Assembly: GCF_002834295.1 (NCBI RefSeq)
Contig: NZ_PISP01000006.1
Span: forward strand, 326,746-390,745
Origin: Rhodohalobacter barkolensis
GTDB taxonomy: Bacteria > Bacteroidota > Rhodothermia > Balneolales > Balneolaceae
Direction of reading: 5' to 3'
DNA: 64,000 nt
Position numbers and translations under genes: made by a program. The notes beneath the pieces are model-generated. The model was given only the letters and a program-made list of their open reading frames with translations, was not told the DNA's origin and did not search any database. Below, piece after piece: positions 46,727-55,151 of the stretch (within the stretch, counting starts at the first letter, position 1; the number at the start of each line of letters is the position of its first letter).

Positions 46727-47593
46727 ATGAAAAAACATCTATTACTTATTGGAATCATTTCGGCAGCTTTAATTAGCTTTTCATGTACTGAAGGAGAAGA
46801 TTCAAATGAAAACAGTCCAGAAGGCTCTCTACTCGTCATCGGTGGTGGAAGCCGGCCGGACGTGATGCTTGATCGGATCATCGCAGAAACGGAACTTGAG
46901 AATCCGGAAAATTACGCGATTGTTTTAACCATGTCAGGTTTTGACCCCGATACATCCGGCTACTACGGCGAGCGACAGTTTAGGGAGAAGGACATTGAGA
47001 ATATTCGCTTCTACGATTTTGAGCGTCGACATGAATTTTCAGAGTCAGCTTCTGATTCTCTCGAAAATGCATCCTTAATTTATATTACAGGCGGTTCCCA
47101 GTCTCGTTTTATGGAAGCGGTAGAGTCTGTCCCCGAAATTGCAGGCTCCATCGAAAACGCATACATGAACGGAGCGATGATTGCAGGAACCAGCGCCGGC
47201 GCGGCCATTATGAGCCGAATTATGATCACCGGAGATCAGGCCAACTATCCGGACTACACCTCAACGTTTTACCATCTGGAGAAGGATAACATGGTAACAG
47301 ATGAAGGACTTGGTTTAATCGAGGGAGTGATTGTGGATCAGCACTTTGTAGAGCGTGCCAGAAACAACCGGCTGCTAACGGCCGTGATGGAGTACCCGGA
47401 TCATGTTGGGATTGGTATCAGCGAATCCACGGCCATATTGGTGAAGGGAAACCAAGCTGAAGTGGTAGGGAATTCGCAGGTTCTGGTATATCAAAATCGA
47501 TCGGGTGAGGCGAAAGTTGAAAATGGAAAGACAGGTGCCCGGAGTATTCAGCTCGATATCTACCTGCCCGGGGAAATGTTTGATATAGATTAA
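46727..47593 (+). CDS. cyanophycinase-like lipoprotein (peptidase S51)
   Basis: A 288-aa serine peptidase-like protein. The start at 46727 gives a lipoprotein signal with lipobox ISFSC (Cys 20). The nucleophile elbow is AGTSAGAAIMS (Ser 156). GSLLVIGGGSRPD, YITGGSQSRF, VDQHFVERARNNR and GIGISESTAILV are S51/cyanophycinase segments. Cyanophycinases hydrolyse beta-aspartyl-arginine polymers; other S51 members cut Asp dipeptides. As a secreted protein beside SusCD it fits breakdown of imported or surface peptides. The exact substrate is inferred. Confidence 0.85.
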   Translation: MKKHLLLIGIISAALISFSCTEGEDSNENSPEGSLLVIGGGSRPDVMLDRIIAETELENPENYAIVLTMSGFDPDTSGYYGERQFREKDIENIRFYDFERRHEFSESASDSLENASLIYITGGSQSRFMEAVESVPEIAGSIENAYMNGAMIAGTSAGAAIMSRIMITGDQANYPDYTSTFYHLEKDNMVTDEGLGLIEGVIVDQHFVERARNNRLLTAVMEYPDHVGIGISESTAILVKGNQAEVVGNSQVLVYQNRSGEAKVENGKTGARSIQLDIYLPGEMFDID

Positions 47594-47619
47594 TGGAAAT
47601 GAGAATGTGAGGTTGAAAA

Positions 47620-47650
47620 ATCCCCCTTTGAAGGGGGTATGGGGGATGAT
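47620..47650. repeat. solo DUF559-type palindromic repeat
   Basis: TCCCCCTTTGAAGGGGG followed by TATGGGGGATG. It has the same layout as the repeats at 36951, 54627 and 61356, with a palindrome then a G-run motif. Confidence 0.45.
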
Positions 47651-47670
47651 TAGATGTGAATATTCTATAA

Positions 47671-47975
47671 GAAGGCTTTGCAAAACCTTATATGTCATCC
47701 TGCTGTGGCCCGACTGTTTTACGGGGAACGGCAGTGGAAGATCTACCCATACTAACGGTTTACATCAGTAGACCCTTCGACAAGCTCAGGGTGACGAAAT
47801 AGTCATCCTGAGTGGTAGCGAAGGATCTCCTAATTCGTAGGTACAGACTGGAGATTCTTCGGCGGGCCCATCTTCCGATTTCCGAATGCTTTTGGGAACT
47901 AGCAGGCCTGTCTGCAGAAGCTTTAGCGCAGGCGGGCTCAGAAGGACACCTTTTCGCTATTTTTGCAAAGCCTTC
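47671..47975. repeat. 305-bp element with perfect 15-bp inverted termini
   Basis: GAAGGCTTTGCAAAA (47671-47685) and TTTTGCAAAGCCTTC (47961-47975) are exact. Inside are GTCATCCTGCTGTGGCCC (47694 on), CCCTTCGACAAGCTCAGGGT and GTCATCCTGAGTGGTAGCGA. No ORF is carried. It is the longest copy of the family also at 38133, 40591 and 41736. It occupies most of the 470-bp gap 47594-48063. Confidence 0.75.
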
Positions 47976-48063
47976 TCAATTATATTGAAATAAGAATTAA
48001 CCGGAAATGTTCATCCGTTTTTATATTTTCTGATAGAAAATCTTAAGTCCAACAAATCTATAT

Positions 48064-48954
48064 ATGTATAAATACTTCCTGATTGTTCTGTTTTTTGTTA
48101 GCGCGTGCTCATCTCCAAAATCCATTGATCAGCTTAAGGCCGATATTGAAAATCATATTTCAGAAGAAGAGGGCACATTTGCCATTTGGTTTCAGCATTT
48201 GCAGGAGCCGGATCGATTCTTTGCCATCAATGAGGATACACTGTTCCACGCAGCCAGCACGATGAAAACCCCGGTAATGATCGAACTGTTTCGACGGGCT
48301 GAAGCCGGTGAGTTTGATCTGTCCGATTCCATCGAGATTGAAAATAAGTTCTACAGTATTGTGGATGGATCAGAATTTCAGCTAACACTGGATCCTGACG
48401 GAGATGATCCATTTGAGCGCCGCGTTGGCGAGATGGCCACTCTTTATGACTTGAATCACGCGATGATCACCTACAGCAGCAATTTAACCACAAACCTTTT
48501 GATTCGCCTTGTGGGTGCCGAAGAGACAACAGAAACCATGCGTGACCTGGGGGCAGAAAGTATACAGGTTCTGCGTGGCGTGGAGGATCTGAAAGCCTTT
48601 GATCAAGGGCTCAGTAACCGTACAACGGCAAAAGATCTCGGGATCATTTATGAGCATATCGCCAACGGAACGGCGGTGAGTCCGGAAATGGACAGTGTGA
48701 TGGTGGAAGTATTAAAAGATCAATATTACCAGGATGTGCTGCCTGAATATCTGCCCGATGACGTGGTTGCAGCAAATAAAACCGGGTTTATTACAGGTGT
48801 GCGTCACGATTCGGGGATATTTTATCTGCCAGACGGACAATCGTATATTCTGATTTTTCTCTCCAAAAACCTGCCCGATGAAGATCGTGGGAGAGATGTG
48901 GGTCGCGAAATTTCAAAGAAAATTTACGATTGGCTGACCATCGCTGATGATTAA
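48064..48954 (+). CDS. class A beta-lactamase-like serine hydrolase (lipoprotein)
   Basis: A 296-aa lipoprotein (lipobox FVSAC, Cys 15). Active-site motifs are visible: STMK (Ser 65, Lys 68), the SDN-like SSN at 138-140 and KTG at 239-241. Glu 174 in RGVEDLKAF is a possible general base. The fold signature is complete, but the canonical beta-lactamase SDN Asp is Ser. It could be a penicillin-binding or peptidase-type hydrolase. It is near the SusCD-cyanophycinase genes but separated by a repeat element. Confidence 0.82.
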   Translation: MYKYFLIVLFFVSACSSPKSIDQLKADIENHISEEEGTFAIWFQHLQEPDRFFAINEDTLFHAASTMKTPVMIELFRRAEAGEFDLSDSIEIENKFYSIVDGSEFQLTLDPDGDDPFERRVGEMATLYDLNHAMITYSSNLTTNLLIRLVGAEETTETMRDLGAESIQVLRGVEDLKAFDQGLSNRTTAKDLGIIYEHIANGTAVSPEMDSVMVEVLKDQYYQDVLPEYLPDDVVAANKTGFITGVRHDSGIFYLPDGQSYILIFLSKNLPDEDRGRDVGREISKKIYDWLTIADD

Positions 48955-49057
48955 CCTGAGCTTAATATAATTGCGTTGATGTATCGATAAATTCCGGTAC
49001 ATCAAATTGTCACACAAAATATAATCACAACTGCGGTTCACTCCTGAAACTGAAAGA

Positions 49058-52003
49058 ATGCAATTCTCAGAATCAATCCTAGCCTCCTCACCGTTTGGTT
49101 TTGCATACCATAAGGTTGTGCTGAATGAAAAAAATCGTCCGGTAGACTACACCTTTTTAAAAGTCAATGAAGCGTTTGAAAAACTGACCGGATTAAAAGG
49201 AAAGGAGATCATTGGTAAATCGGCCAAAGAAGTGCTTCCAGGAATTGATGACGGTTCGGAAGACTGGATCGGAACATTTGGTGATATTGCATTAAAAGGC
49301 AAAAGTGATGTGATAGAGCAATACTCAAAACCGCTGGATCGATGGTTTCAGGTCCAGGTTTGGTCGGATGAAACAGGGTATTTTGCTACACTCTTTGTGG
49401 ATATAACCGAGAAAACGAGGGCCCGGAAGCAGATCAAATCGAAAGAGAAGGAGTATCACGAAATATTTTCGAATATCGCACAAAGTATTTTTGTGATTGA
49501 TATTACGCCTGATGAGAGATTCATCATAAAGGATTTTAATGACACTCAGCTTACCTATTTGAATATGAAAAGGGAAGATGTTCAGGGAAAGTTTATCGAT
49601 GAGGTTTTCCCGAAGGAGGTGGCAGATAACATCATTTCCAATTATCAGAATTGTTTAGCTGCAGGTGCTGAAATATCGTATGAAGAAGATGTTTCGATGC
49701 CCGGCCGGGGACGGAGACACTATCTTACAACCATCTCACCCATTCGGAACGAATCGGATAGAATTTACAGGTTTGTGGGTATCTCTGTTGAGATTACGGA
49801 ACGTAAAGGAGCAGAAGAAGCCCTGAACCAGGAACGAGAATTTAACAATGCTATTCTTACTTCTGCCGCTGATGGAATTGTAGCCTGCGATGCAAATGGT
49901 AAGCTGGTTCTGTTTAATGATAAAGCAAGGGAGTGGCACGGTGTAGATTTGATGAAGATTCCTGTAGAGGAGGCTGTTCATCACTACGACCTCTGCCACC
50001 TGGATGGAGAGACTCCTCTGAAACCATCTGAAATTCCGTTAATGCGAGCTTTTAATGGAGAGGCAGTTTTAAATGCGGGAATGTCAATTGTACCCAAAGG
50101 GAAACCGGCCCGATATATTTTAGCCAGCGGGAGCCCGATTATTGACGAGAGAGGAGGCAAGCTGGGTGCAGTAATTATGATGAAAGATATTACCGAACGG
50201 ATAAAGGTAGAACGGAAGCTTCAGGAAAATGAGGAGAGATTGGAGGCCACATTACACTCTATTGGTGATGGTGTGATCTCCTGTAATAAAGAAGGAAGCA
50301 TTCTGAATATCAATAGAGTGGCAGAAAAACTTACAGGCTGGACCGAGAACGATGCCATAGGTGAACCTATAGATAAGGTGTTTGATATTATTAATGCTCA
50401 CACGCGTGAAAAGAGCGAGAATCCTGTGAAGCGGGCGTTGAAAGAAGGCCGGATAGTAGGTCTGGCAAATCATACCATTTTGATTTCCAAAGACGGAGTC
50501 GAATTTCAGATTGCGGATAGTTGTGCCCCCATTCGGGATGCAGAAAGAAATATCATTGGTTGTGTATTGGTATTTAGAGACGTAACCGACGAGTACAGGC
50601 AGCGGGAAGCGTTGCGCGCCAGCGAAGAGCGGTTTCGGTCATTGACCTACAATATTCCGGGCGTCATCTATTTGTGCAATAATGATGAGCGATTTACGAT
50701 GAACTTTATCAGTGATCAGGTTGAGGAACTGACCGGTTATCCGGCGCAGGACTTTTTGAAAGACAGGATCAGTTTTATAGATCTCTATCATCCTGATGAT
50801 ATTGATTGGATTCAGGATGAAATTAACCAAGCGGTAAATAATCGTGAGTCGTTTCAGCTGAATTATAGAATATTGCATAGAAACGGAAGCTGGAGATGGA
50901 TTTTAGAACACGGAACCGGTATTTACAGTGAAGATGATGAGCTGCAATATCTCGAGGGATATCTGACCGATATTACCGAACGTAAAGAGGCAGAGGAATT
51001 GGTACATAAAGCATCTCAGCAGCTGGAGTTTCATATAGAAAATTCACCTCTTGCCGTGATTGTATCGGACGAAAACTTTGAAGTGGTGCAGTGGTCGAAG
51101 AGTGCAGAAGAGCTGTTTGGGTGGACCGAAGAAGAAGTGCTTGAAAAAAGAAGAGAGGAGTGGGCTTTTACTCACAAAGATGATATTGAGTCGGTTAACC
51201 AAAAAATTGATGAACTGCTTCAAGGACGAAAGTCCAGTAATGTGAGCCGTAATAGAAATTACACGAAAGAAGGAAAACTGCTTAACTGCGAGTGGTACAA
51301 CTCTGTAATGTTTGATAAAAACGGGAAGATTATCTCAATTTTTTCTCTTGTCCATGATGTCTCTGACCGGGAGGAGAAGGAGAGGGCTATTAAAGAATCC
51401 CTTGCCGAAAAGGAGATTATGCTTTCTGAGATTCATCACAGGGTGAAGAATAATCTGGCCGTTGTATCCGGGCTGATGCAGCTTCAGGCTTTAGGAACAG
51501 ATGATGATAAACTACAGGCTGAACTGTACGACAGTGTGAACCGAATTAAAACGATGGCTTCTGTTCACGAGCTACTTTATCAATCGGATAGCTACTCCAG
51601 GCTCGACTTCAGGGATACAATCTTACAACTGGTAAACAATATTTCGGAGACGCTTCAGGCATCCACGGAAGTTGACATTGATATTCAGTGTGAAGATATC
51701 AAGCTCAATATTAATAAAGCCATTCCGGCTTCCCTGATTGTGAATGAGGTGGTTACAAACGCCTACAAGCATGCATTTGTGAATCGGGAAAAGGGCAGAC
51801 TGACATTTAAAATAACCGATACAGAAGGAACGGTGAGTATAATCATTGCCGATGACGGGGTGGGTATCGAGTCCGGCCGCATAAAAAAATTCGAGTCACT
51901 GGGTATGCATCTTATTCAGGAGTTAACCAACCAGGTGAACGGTACATTCGAATATGTAAATGTTAATCCCGGGACGGAATTCAGGTTAAAATTTCCGAAG
52001 TAA
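49058..52003 (+). CDS. multi-PAS sensor histidine kinase (HisKA_2 type)
   Basis: A 981-aa soluble kinase without a membrane segment. About six PAS/PAC units run from residue 10 to 775, most ending in an ITERK/DITERKEAE-type PAC motif. The kinase core begins with EIMLSEIHHRVKNNLAVVSG (phospho-acceptor His about 792), followed by an HATPase domain with NEVVTNAYKHAF and DDGVGIESG. The N box and G box are present. No response regulator is encoded next to it, so the partner is elsewhere. The PAS sensors could bind haem, flavin or small molecules, but none is identifiable. Confidence 0.92.
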   Translation: MQFSESILASSPFGFAYHKVVLNEKNRPVDYTFLKVNEAFEKLTGLKGKEIIGKSAKEVLPGIDDGSEDWIGTFGDIALKGKSDVIEQYSKPLDRWFQVQVWSDETGYFATLFVDITEKTRARKQIKSKEKEYHEIFSNIAQSIFVIDITPDERFIIKDFNDTQLTYLNMKREDVQGKFIDEVFPKEVADNIISNYQNCLAAGAEISYEEDVSMPGRGRRHYLTTISPIRNESDRIYRFVGISVEITERKGAEEALNQEREFNNAILTSAADGIVACDANGKLVLFNDKAREWHGVDLMKIPVEEAVHHYDLCHLDGETPLKPSEIPLMRAFNGEAVLNAGMSIVPKGKPARYILASGSPIIDERGGKLGAVIMMKDITERIKVERKLQENEERLEATLHSIGDGVISCNKEGSILNINRVAEKLTGWTENDAIGEPIDKVFDIINAHTREKSENPVKRALKEGRIVGLANHTILISKDGVEFQIADSCAPIRDAERNIIGCVLVFRDVTDEYRQREALRASEERFRSLTYNIPGVIYLCNNDERFTMNFISDQVEELTGYPAQDFLKDRISFIDLYHPDDIDWIQDEINQAVNNRESFQLNYRILHRNGSWRWILEHGTGIYSEDDELQYLEGYLTDITERKEAEELVHKASQQLEFHIENSPLAVIVSDENFEVVQWSKSAEELFGWTEEEVLEKRREEWAFTHKDDIESVNQKIDELLQGRKSSNVSRNRNYTKEGKLLNCEWYNSVMFDKNGKIISIFSLVHDVSDREEKERAIKESLAEKEIMLSEIHHRVKNNLAVVSGLMQLQALGTDDDKLQAELYDSVNRIKTMASVHELLYQSDSYSRLDFRDTILQLVNNISETLQASTEVDIDIQCEDIKLNINKAIPASLIVNEVVTNAYKHAFVNREKGRLTFKITDTEGTVSIIIADDGVGIESGRIKKFESLGMHLIQELTNQVNGTFEYVNVNPGTEFRLKFPK

Positions 52004-52090
52004 CAGAAAAATCTCTGTTAAATCACTTGAAACGCATCTTTTTTTAAATTCATTGTATTAGTAGAAGATTCAATAAAACAATGATTTATT

Positions 52091-52480
52091 ATGTCTAAGC
52101 AAAAAGCACCGGTCAATAATACATATCTAAGCGAAGAAGAACTCTCTCACTTCAAAGAGAAACTTCATCAGGAAAAGAGAGAAGCTGAATCCATGATTGA
52201 CGATTTGAAGAGCAATCTGGATTCCCTGAACGATTCCGCAGATGATGTGCAATCTTCACAGGATCACCATCAGGGTGATTTGGGGACAAAAGAGAATCGA
52301 AAAGCAACGATTTTGAAGAAGATTGAAAAACAGACGGAAAAGTTGGATCAAATAACTGTAGCCCTGGACCGAATTGAAACCGGGAATTATGGAATTTGTG
52401 TTGATACCGGAGAGCAGATTCAGAAAGAGCGTCTTGAGGCTATTCCCTATGCCATAAGAAGCGTTGTGGCGAAGGATTAA
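52091..52480 (+). CDS. DksA/TraR-like protein with a lost zinc finger
   Basis: A 129-aa coiled-coil protein. The N-terminal about 90 residues are helical and charged (LSHFKEKLHQEKREAESM), and the C-terminus has the DksA-type ETGNYGICVDTGEQIQKERL and EAIPYA. Only the first of the four zinc-finger cysteines remains (Cys 103); the second is Thr 106, and the third and fourth are absent. It may bind RNA polymerase without zinc. The stop codon overlaps the stop of the opposing gene (TTAA). Confidence 0.8.
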   Translation: MSKQKAPVNNTYLSEEELSHFKEKLHQEKREAESMIDDLKSNLDSLNDSADDVQSSQDHHQGDLGTKENRKATILKKIEKQTEKLDQITVALDRIETGNYGICVDTGEQIQKERLEAIPYAIRSVVAKD

Positions 52481-53235
52481 TTCTCTTTTCCGGCACTTTT
52501 AGCACACCGAAATCCAATGGTGTGATCTTGAAGTTCAGCTAAAACTCCAACTCTCCAATAGGTTCTGAGTACATTGTCCTCTTGATTAAAACTACCGCCG
52601 CGGATAGCTCTCATGGCGCGTTCTTCAAGCGGGTAGTACTCAATAGAGTCGGGATCGGTTTTATAAAAGGGATAGTAGTCGCCTACATACTCGGCCACGT
52701 TACCACTCATATCGTAAAGTCCAAGTCCGTTGGGCTTTTTGGTGCCCACTAAAAATGAGTAGCCGCCGCTGTTGTTTTTGTGTCGGGCAAAATGATCAAG
52801 GCTGTCTGGGTCTGAGGTGCCGGCGTAGATTTCATGTTTACCACCCGATCGGGCCGCATATTCCCATTCCTGTTCTGTTGGCAGCCGATACCCGTAGGCG
52901 TTGCAGAATGCTTGTGCGTCGTACCAGTTTACATAGATTACGGCCCTATTCCCCCGGCCACGGCCATCATCCCGGGAAAGTTCCCTTTTTGTTGCCTCCG
53001 CATAAGCATCATATTGACGGTAGGTAACCTCGTAAGTGCCGATGTAATAATCCGGTAGGGTTACTTCATGAAGAGGGAGGGAATCGTCGTTTTCTTCTTC
53101 AATAACATCCCCCATGATAAATGTGCCGCCTTCAATTCGAGTCATTTCCAAAGGTTCCAGCTGGGATTGCAGTGAGGGCCTGAAGAGGGCACAGCCGGTC
53201 ATTAAGAGGAGTAAAAATGCAGAGATATATTTCAT
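52477..53235 (-). CDS. formylglycine-generating-enzyme-like (SUMF1 family) lipoprotein
   Basis: A 252-aa protein with lipobox LMTGC (Cys 15). Typical FGE-sulfatase-domain motifs are EGGTFIMGD, EVTYRQYDAY, YVNWYDAQAFCNAYGYRLPTE, EWEYAARSGG, YDMSGNVAEYVGDYY and RGGSFNQ, plus GFRCAK. The active-site Cys pair of true formylglycine-generating enzymes is not obvious, and lipoprotein SUMF1 proteins of Bacteroidota (GldJ/GldK type) are not known to be catalytic. A structural envelope role is more likely. Confidence 0.8.
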   Translation of the reverse strand: MKYISAFLLLLMTGCALFRPSLQSQLEPLEMTRIEGGTFIMGDVIEEENDDSLPLHEVTLPDYYIGTYEVTYRQYDAYAEATKRELSRDDGRGRGNRAVIYVNWYDAQAFCNAYGYRLPTEQEWEYAARSGGKHEIYAGTSDPDSLDHFARHKNNSGGYSFLVGTKKPNGLGLYDMSGNVAEYVGDYYPFYKTDPDSIEYYPLEERAMRAIRGGSFNQEDNVLRTYWRVGVLAELQDHTIGFRCAKSAGKEN

Positions 53236-53361
53236 TGTACTAAAAGTTTAGTAGAATATAAATCAGCAAGAAGTAAACTCCAAAACAGATTCAATTTCTT
53301 TGCAGATAGAGAGGCATTACGTACATTCAGGAAAATTCAATCATACAAAAAGAGACGACTT

Positions 53362-54564
53362 ATGAAAGTTACCATAGCAGATAAATTACCTGAAGAAGCA
53401 ATCGACCAGTTAAAGCAGCTGGGATTGGATGTGGATAATAATCCCGGTTTAAAAGAGAAGGATCTGGCTTCGGGATTAAAAGATTCGCAAATACTTATTG
53501 TAAGATCAACGGTTGTGAACAAAGAATGTATTGATCACAGCCCAAAGCTGAGTTTGATTATCCGTGCCGGTGCCGGAGTGAATAATATTGATATAGAAGC
53601 GGCCAGCGGGAAGGGGATTTATGTTGCAAATTGCCCGGGTAAAAATGCAATAGCTGTAGCAGAACTTACCCTGGGATTAATTCTATCATTAGATAGATTT
53701 ATCCCCCAGAATGTATCTGATTTCAATGCAGGAAAATGGAATAAGGCTGCCTACTCTAAAGCCGATGGATTATACGGTAAAACCATTGGGATCATTGGAA
53801 CCGGAATGATTGGCCAGGAAGTGATAAAAAGGGCGCAGGGATTTGGATTAAACGTAATTGCATGGTCACGTTCGCTTACTTCTGAAATGGCTGATGAGAT
53901 GGAAATTGAGCGAGCGGGTTCAATCCAGGAAGTAGCCGAAGCATCAGATATATTAAGTGTGCACCTGGCAATGAATGCCCAAACCAAGGGGATCATTTCA
54001 AAAGAAATACTGTCTTCATTAAAAGATGGTGCAATGTTTATCAATACGTCACGAGACGGAGTGGTAGATGAGGAAGCTCTTTATGATGAAGTTAAAAACG
54101 GAAGACTCAAAGCCGGCCTGGACGTGTTTAGTGATGAACCGGAATTTAAAGAGGGTGAGTTTGAAAGTCGTTTTCAGGGATTGGATAATGTGTGTATCAC
54201 CCATCACATTGGTGCGAGTACGAATCAGGCTCAAATGGCAGTAGCAGATGATGCGGTTGATATTGTCCGCGGCTATATCAAAGAGGGAAAAGTGCGGAAT
54301 TGGTTAAACCGCTGCGAGCATACCGAATCTCCATGGCAGCTGGTTGTTCGACATTACGACAAGCCGGGTGTTATTGCGAATGTAATGAATGAACTCAAGG
54401 AGGCAAATATCAACGCTCAGGAACTCGAAAATGTAATCTTTGATCGGAAACTGGCTGCGTGCTGTACAATTCAACTGGATGCCGAGCCATCCGAAAAAGT
54501 CCTTAACAACATTTGCACCCGTCAGGATGAAGTAATAAGTGCAACGCTGGTGCCGAGGAGTTGA
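53362..54564 (+). CDS. serA: D-3-phosphoglycerate dehydrogenase
   Basis: First enzyme of serine biosynthesis, 400 aa. The Rossmann fold has GKTIGIIGTGMIGQEV. The catalytic motifs are IRAGAGVNNID (Arg), DVFSDEPEF and HHIGASTNQAQ (His). The C-terminal about 70 residues form an ACT domain (RHYDKPGVIANVMNELKEAN), expected for serine feedback. Other 2-hydroxyacid dehydrogenases are possible, but the ACT domain and motifs favour SerA. Confidence 0.9.
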   Translation: MKVTIADKLPEEAIDQLKQLGLDVDNNPGLKEKDLASGLKDSQILIVRSTVVNKECIDHSPKLSLIIRAGAGVNNIDIEAASGKGIYVANCPGKNAIAVAELTLGLILSLDRFIPQNVSDFNAGKWNKAAYSKADGLYGKTIGIIGTGMIGQEVIKRAQGFGLNVIAWSRSLTSEMADEMEIERAGSIQEVAEASDILSVHLAMNAQTKGIISKEILSSLKDGAMFINTSRDGVVDEEALYDEVKNGRLKAGLDVFSDEPEFKEGEFESRFQGLDNVCITHHIGASTNQAQMAVADDAVDIVRGYIKEGKVRNWLNRCEHTESPWQLVVRHYDKPGVIANVMNELKEANINAQELENVIFDRKLAACCTIQLDAEPSEKVLNNICTRQDEVISATLVPRS

Positions 54565-54575
54565 TAAGTGATTTG

Positions 54576-54610
54576 AATTATCCGTCAGACCGCATAGAGC
54601 GGTCTGACAG
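54576..54610. repeat. GTCAGACCGC hairpin repeat
   Basis: GTCAGACCGC and GCGGTCTGAC are perfect 10-bp arms around ATAGA, 12 bp after the serA stop. It is preceded by GAATTATCC, as in the copy at 39162-39200. There is no T-run, so it is unlikely to be a plain intrinsic terminator. Confidence 0.6.
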
Positions 54611-54626
54611 TGGTTTCCACTCTTGA

Positions 54627-54650
54627 GAGGGGATTAAGGGGTGTGTATAA
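54627..54650. repeat. left inverted repeat of the DUF559 cassette
   Basis: GGGGATTAAGGGGTGTGTAT lies here and matches the reverse complement of the repeat after the gene at 55089-55112 (GGGGATTTAGGGGTGTGTTT) in 18 of 20 positions. Confidence 0.7.
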
Positions 54651-54689
54651 CTTGTAAGGGAAATGATGATTTTGTGTCATATGACTACT

Positions 54690-55079
54690 ATGAGACGACC
54701 AATCATTCCATACAATCCAAAATTTAAGGAGAGAGCGAGATTTCTCAGAAATAATTCAACTAAAAGTGAAAGGTTACTATGGAAATATCTGAAAGGGAAA
54801 CAGATGTTAGGATTTGATTTCCACCGCCAAAGACCTGTCGATCAATACATTATTGACTTCTTTTGCCAAGAACTATACCTGGGAATTGAACTTGATGGGT
54901 ATACGCATCACTTTGTTGAAACAGCGAAGAAAGATGTCCAACGAGAAAAGAGGCTCAGTAAATTTGGCGTGAAAATAATTCGATTTTGGGATGATGAAGT
55001 TTTTAAAGATTTAGATAATGTACTTAGAGTGATTAAGCATACAGTCGAAGAGAGAAAATCAGAATTAAGTCTCAATTAA
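54690..55079 (+). CDS. DUF559 endonuclease-fold protein
   Basis: A 129-aa protein of the DUF559 family, related to the very-short-patch-repair/PD-(D/E)xK nuclease fold. Starting from MRRPIIPYNPKFKERA, family motifs are RNNSTKSERLLWKYL, DFHRQRPVDQYIIDFF and LGIELDG, with IIRFWDDEV near the end. The Asp/Glu of the IIDFF and IELDG segments are probable active-site residues. The gene is tightly enclosed by 24-bp inverted repeats, so it behaves like a small mobile cassette. Function is not established. Confidence 0.85.
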   Translation: MRRPIIPYNPKFKERARFLRNNSTKSERLLWKYLKGKQMLGFDFHRQRPVDQYIIDFFCQELYLGIELDGYTHHFVETAKKDVQREKRLSKFGVKIIRFWDDEVFKDLDNVLRVIKHTVEERKSELSLN

Positions 55080-55088
55080 AAGATCGAA

Positions 55089-55133
55089 TTAAACACACCC
55101 CTAAATCCCCTCCGCCGGTAGGCGGACAAGTTC
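55089..55133. repeat. right inverted repeat of the DUF559 cassette
   Basis: TTAAACACACCCCTAAATCC (55089 on) is the inverted partner of 54627-54650. It is followed by a small hairpin, CCGCCGGTAGGCGG (55112-55125), and the remains of a CTCGAGAG palindrome. Confidence 0.65.
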
Positions 55134-55151
55134 TCGAGAGGGGACTTTATT

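Noticed and set aside
54663..54689. Upstream ATG start for the DUF559 gene
   Set aside because: The added residues (MMILCHMTT) do not resemble family N-termini, whereas MRRPIIPYNPK at 54690 does.
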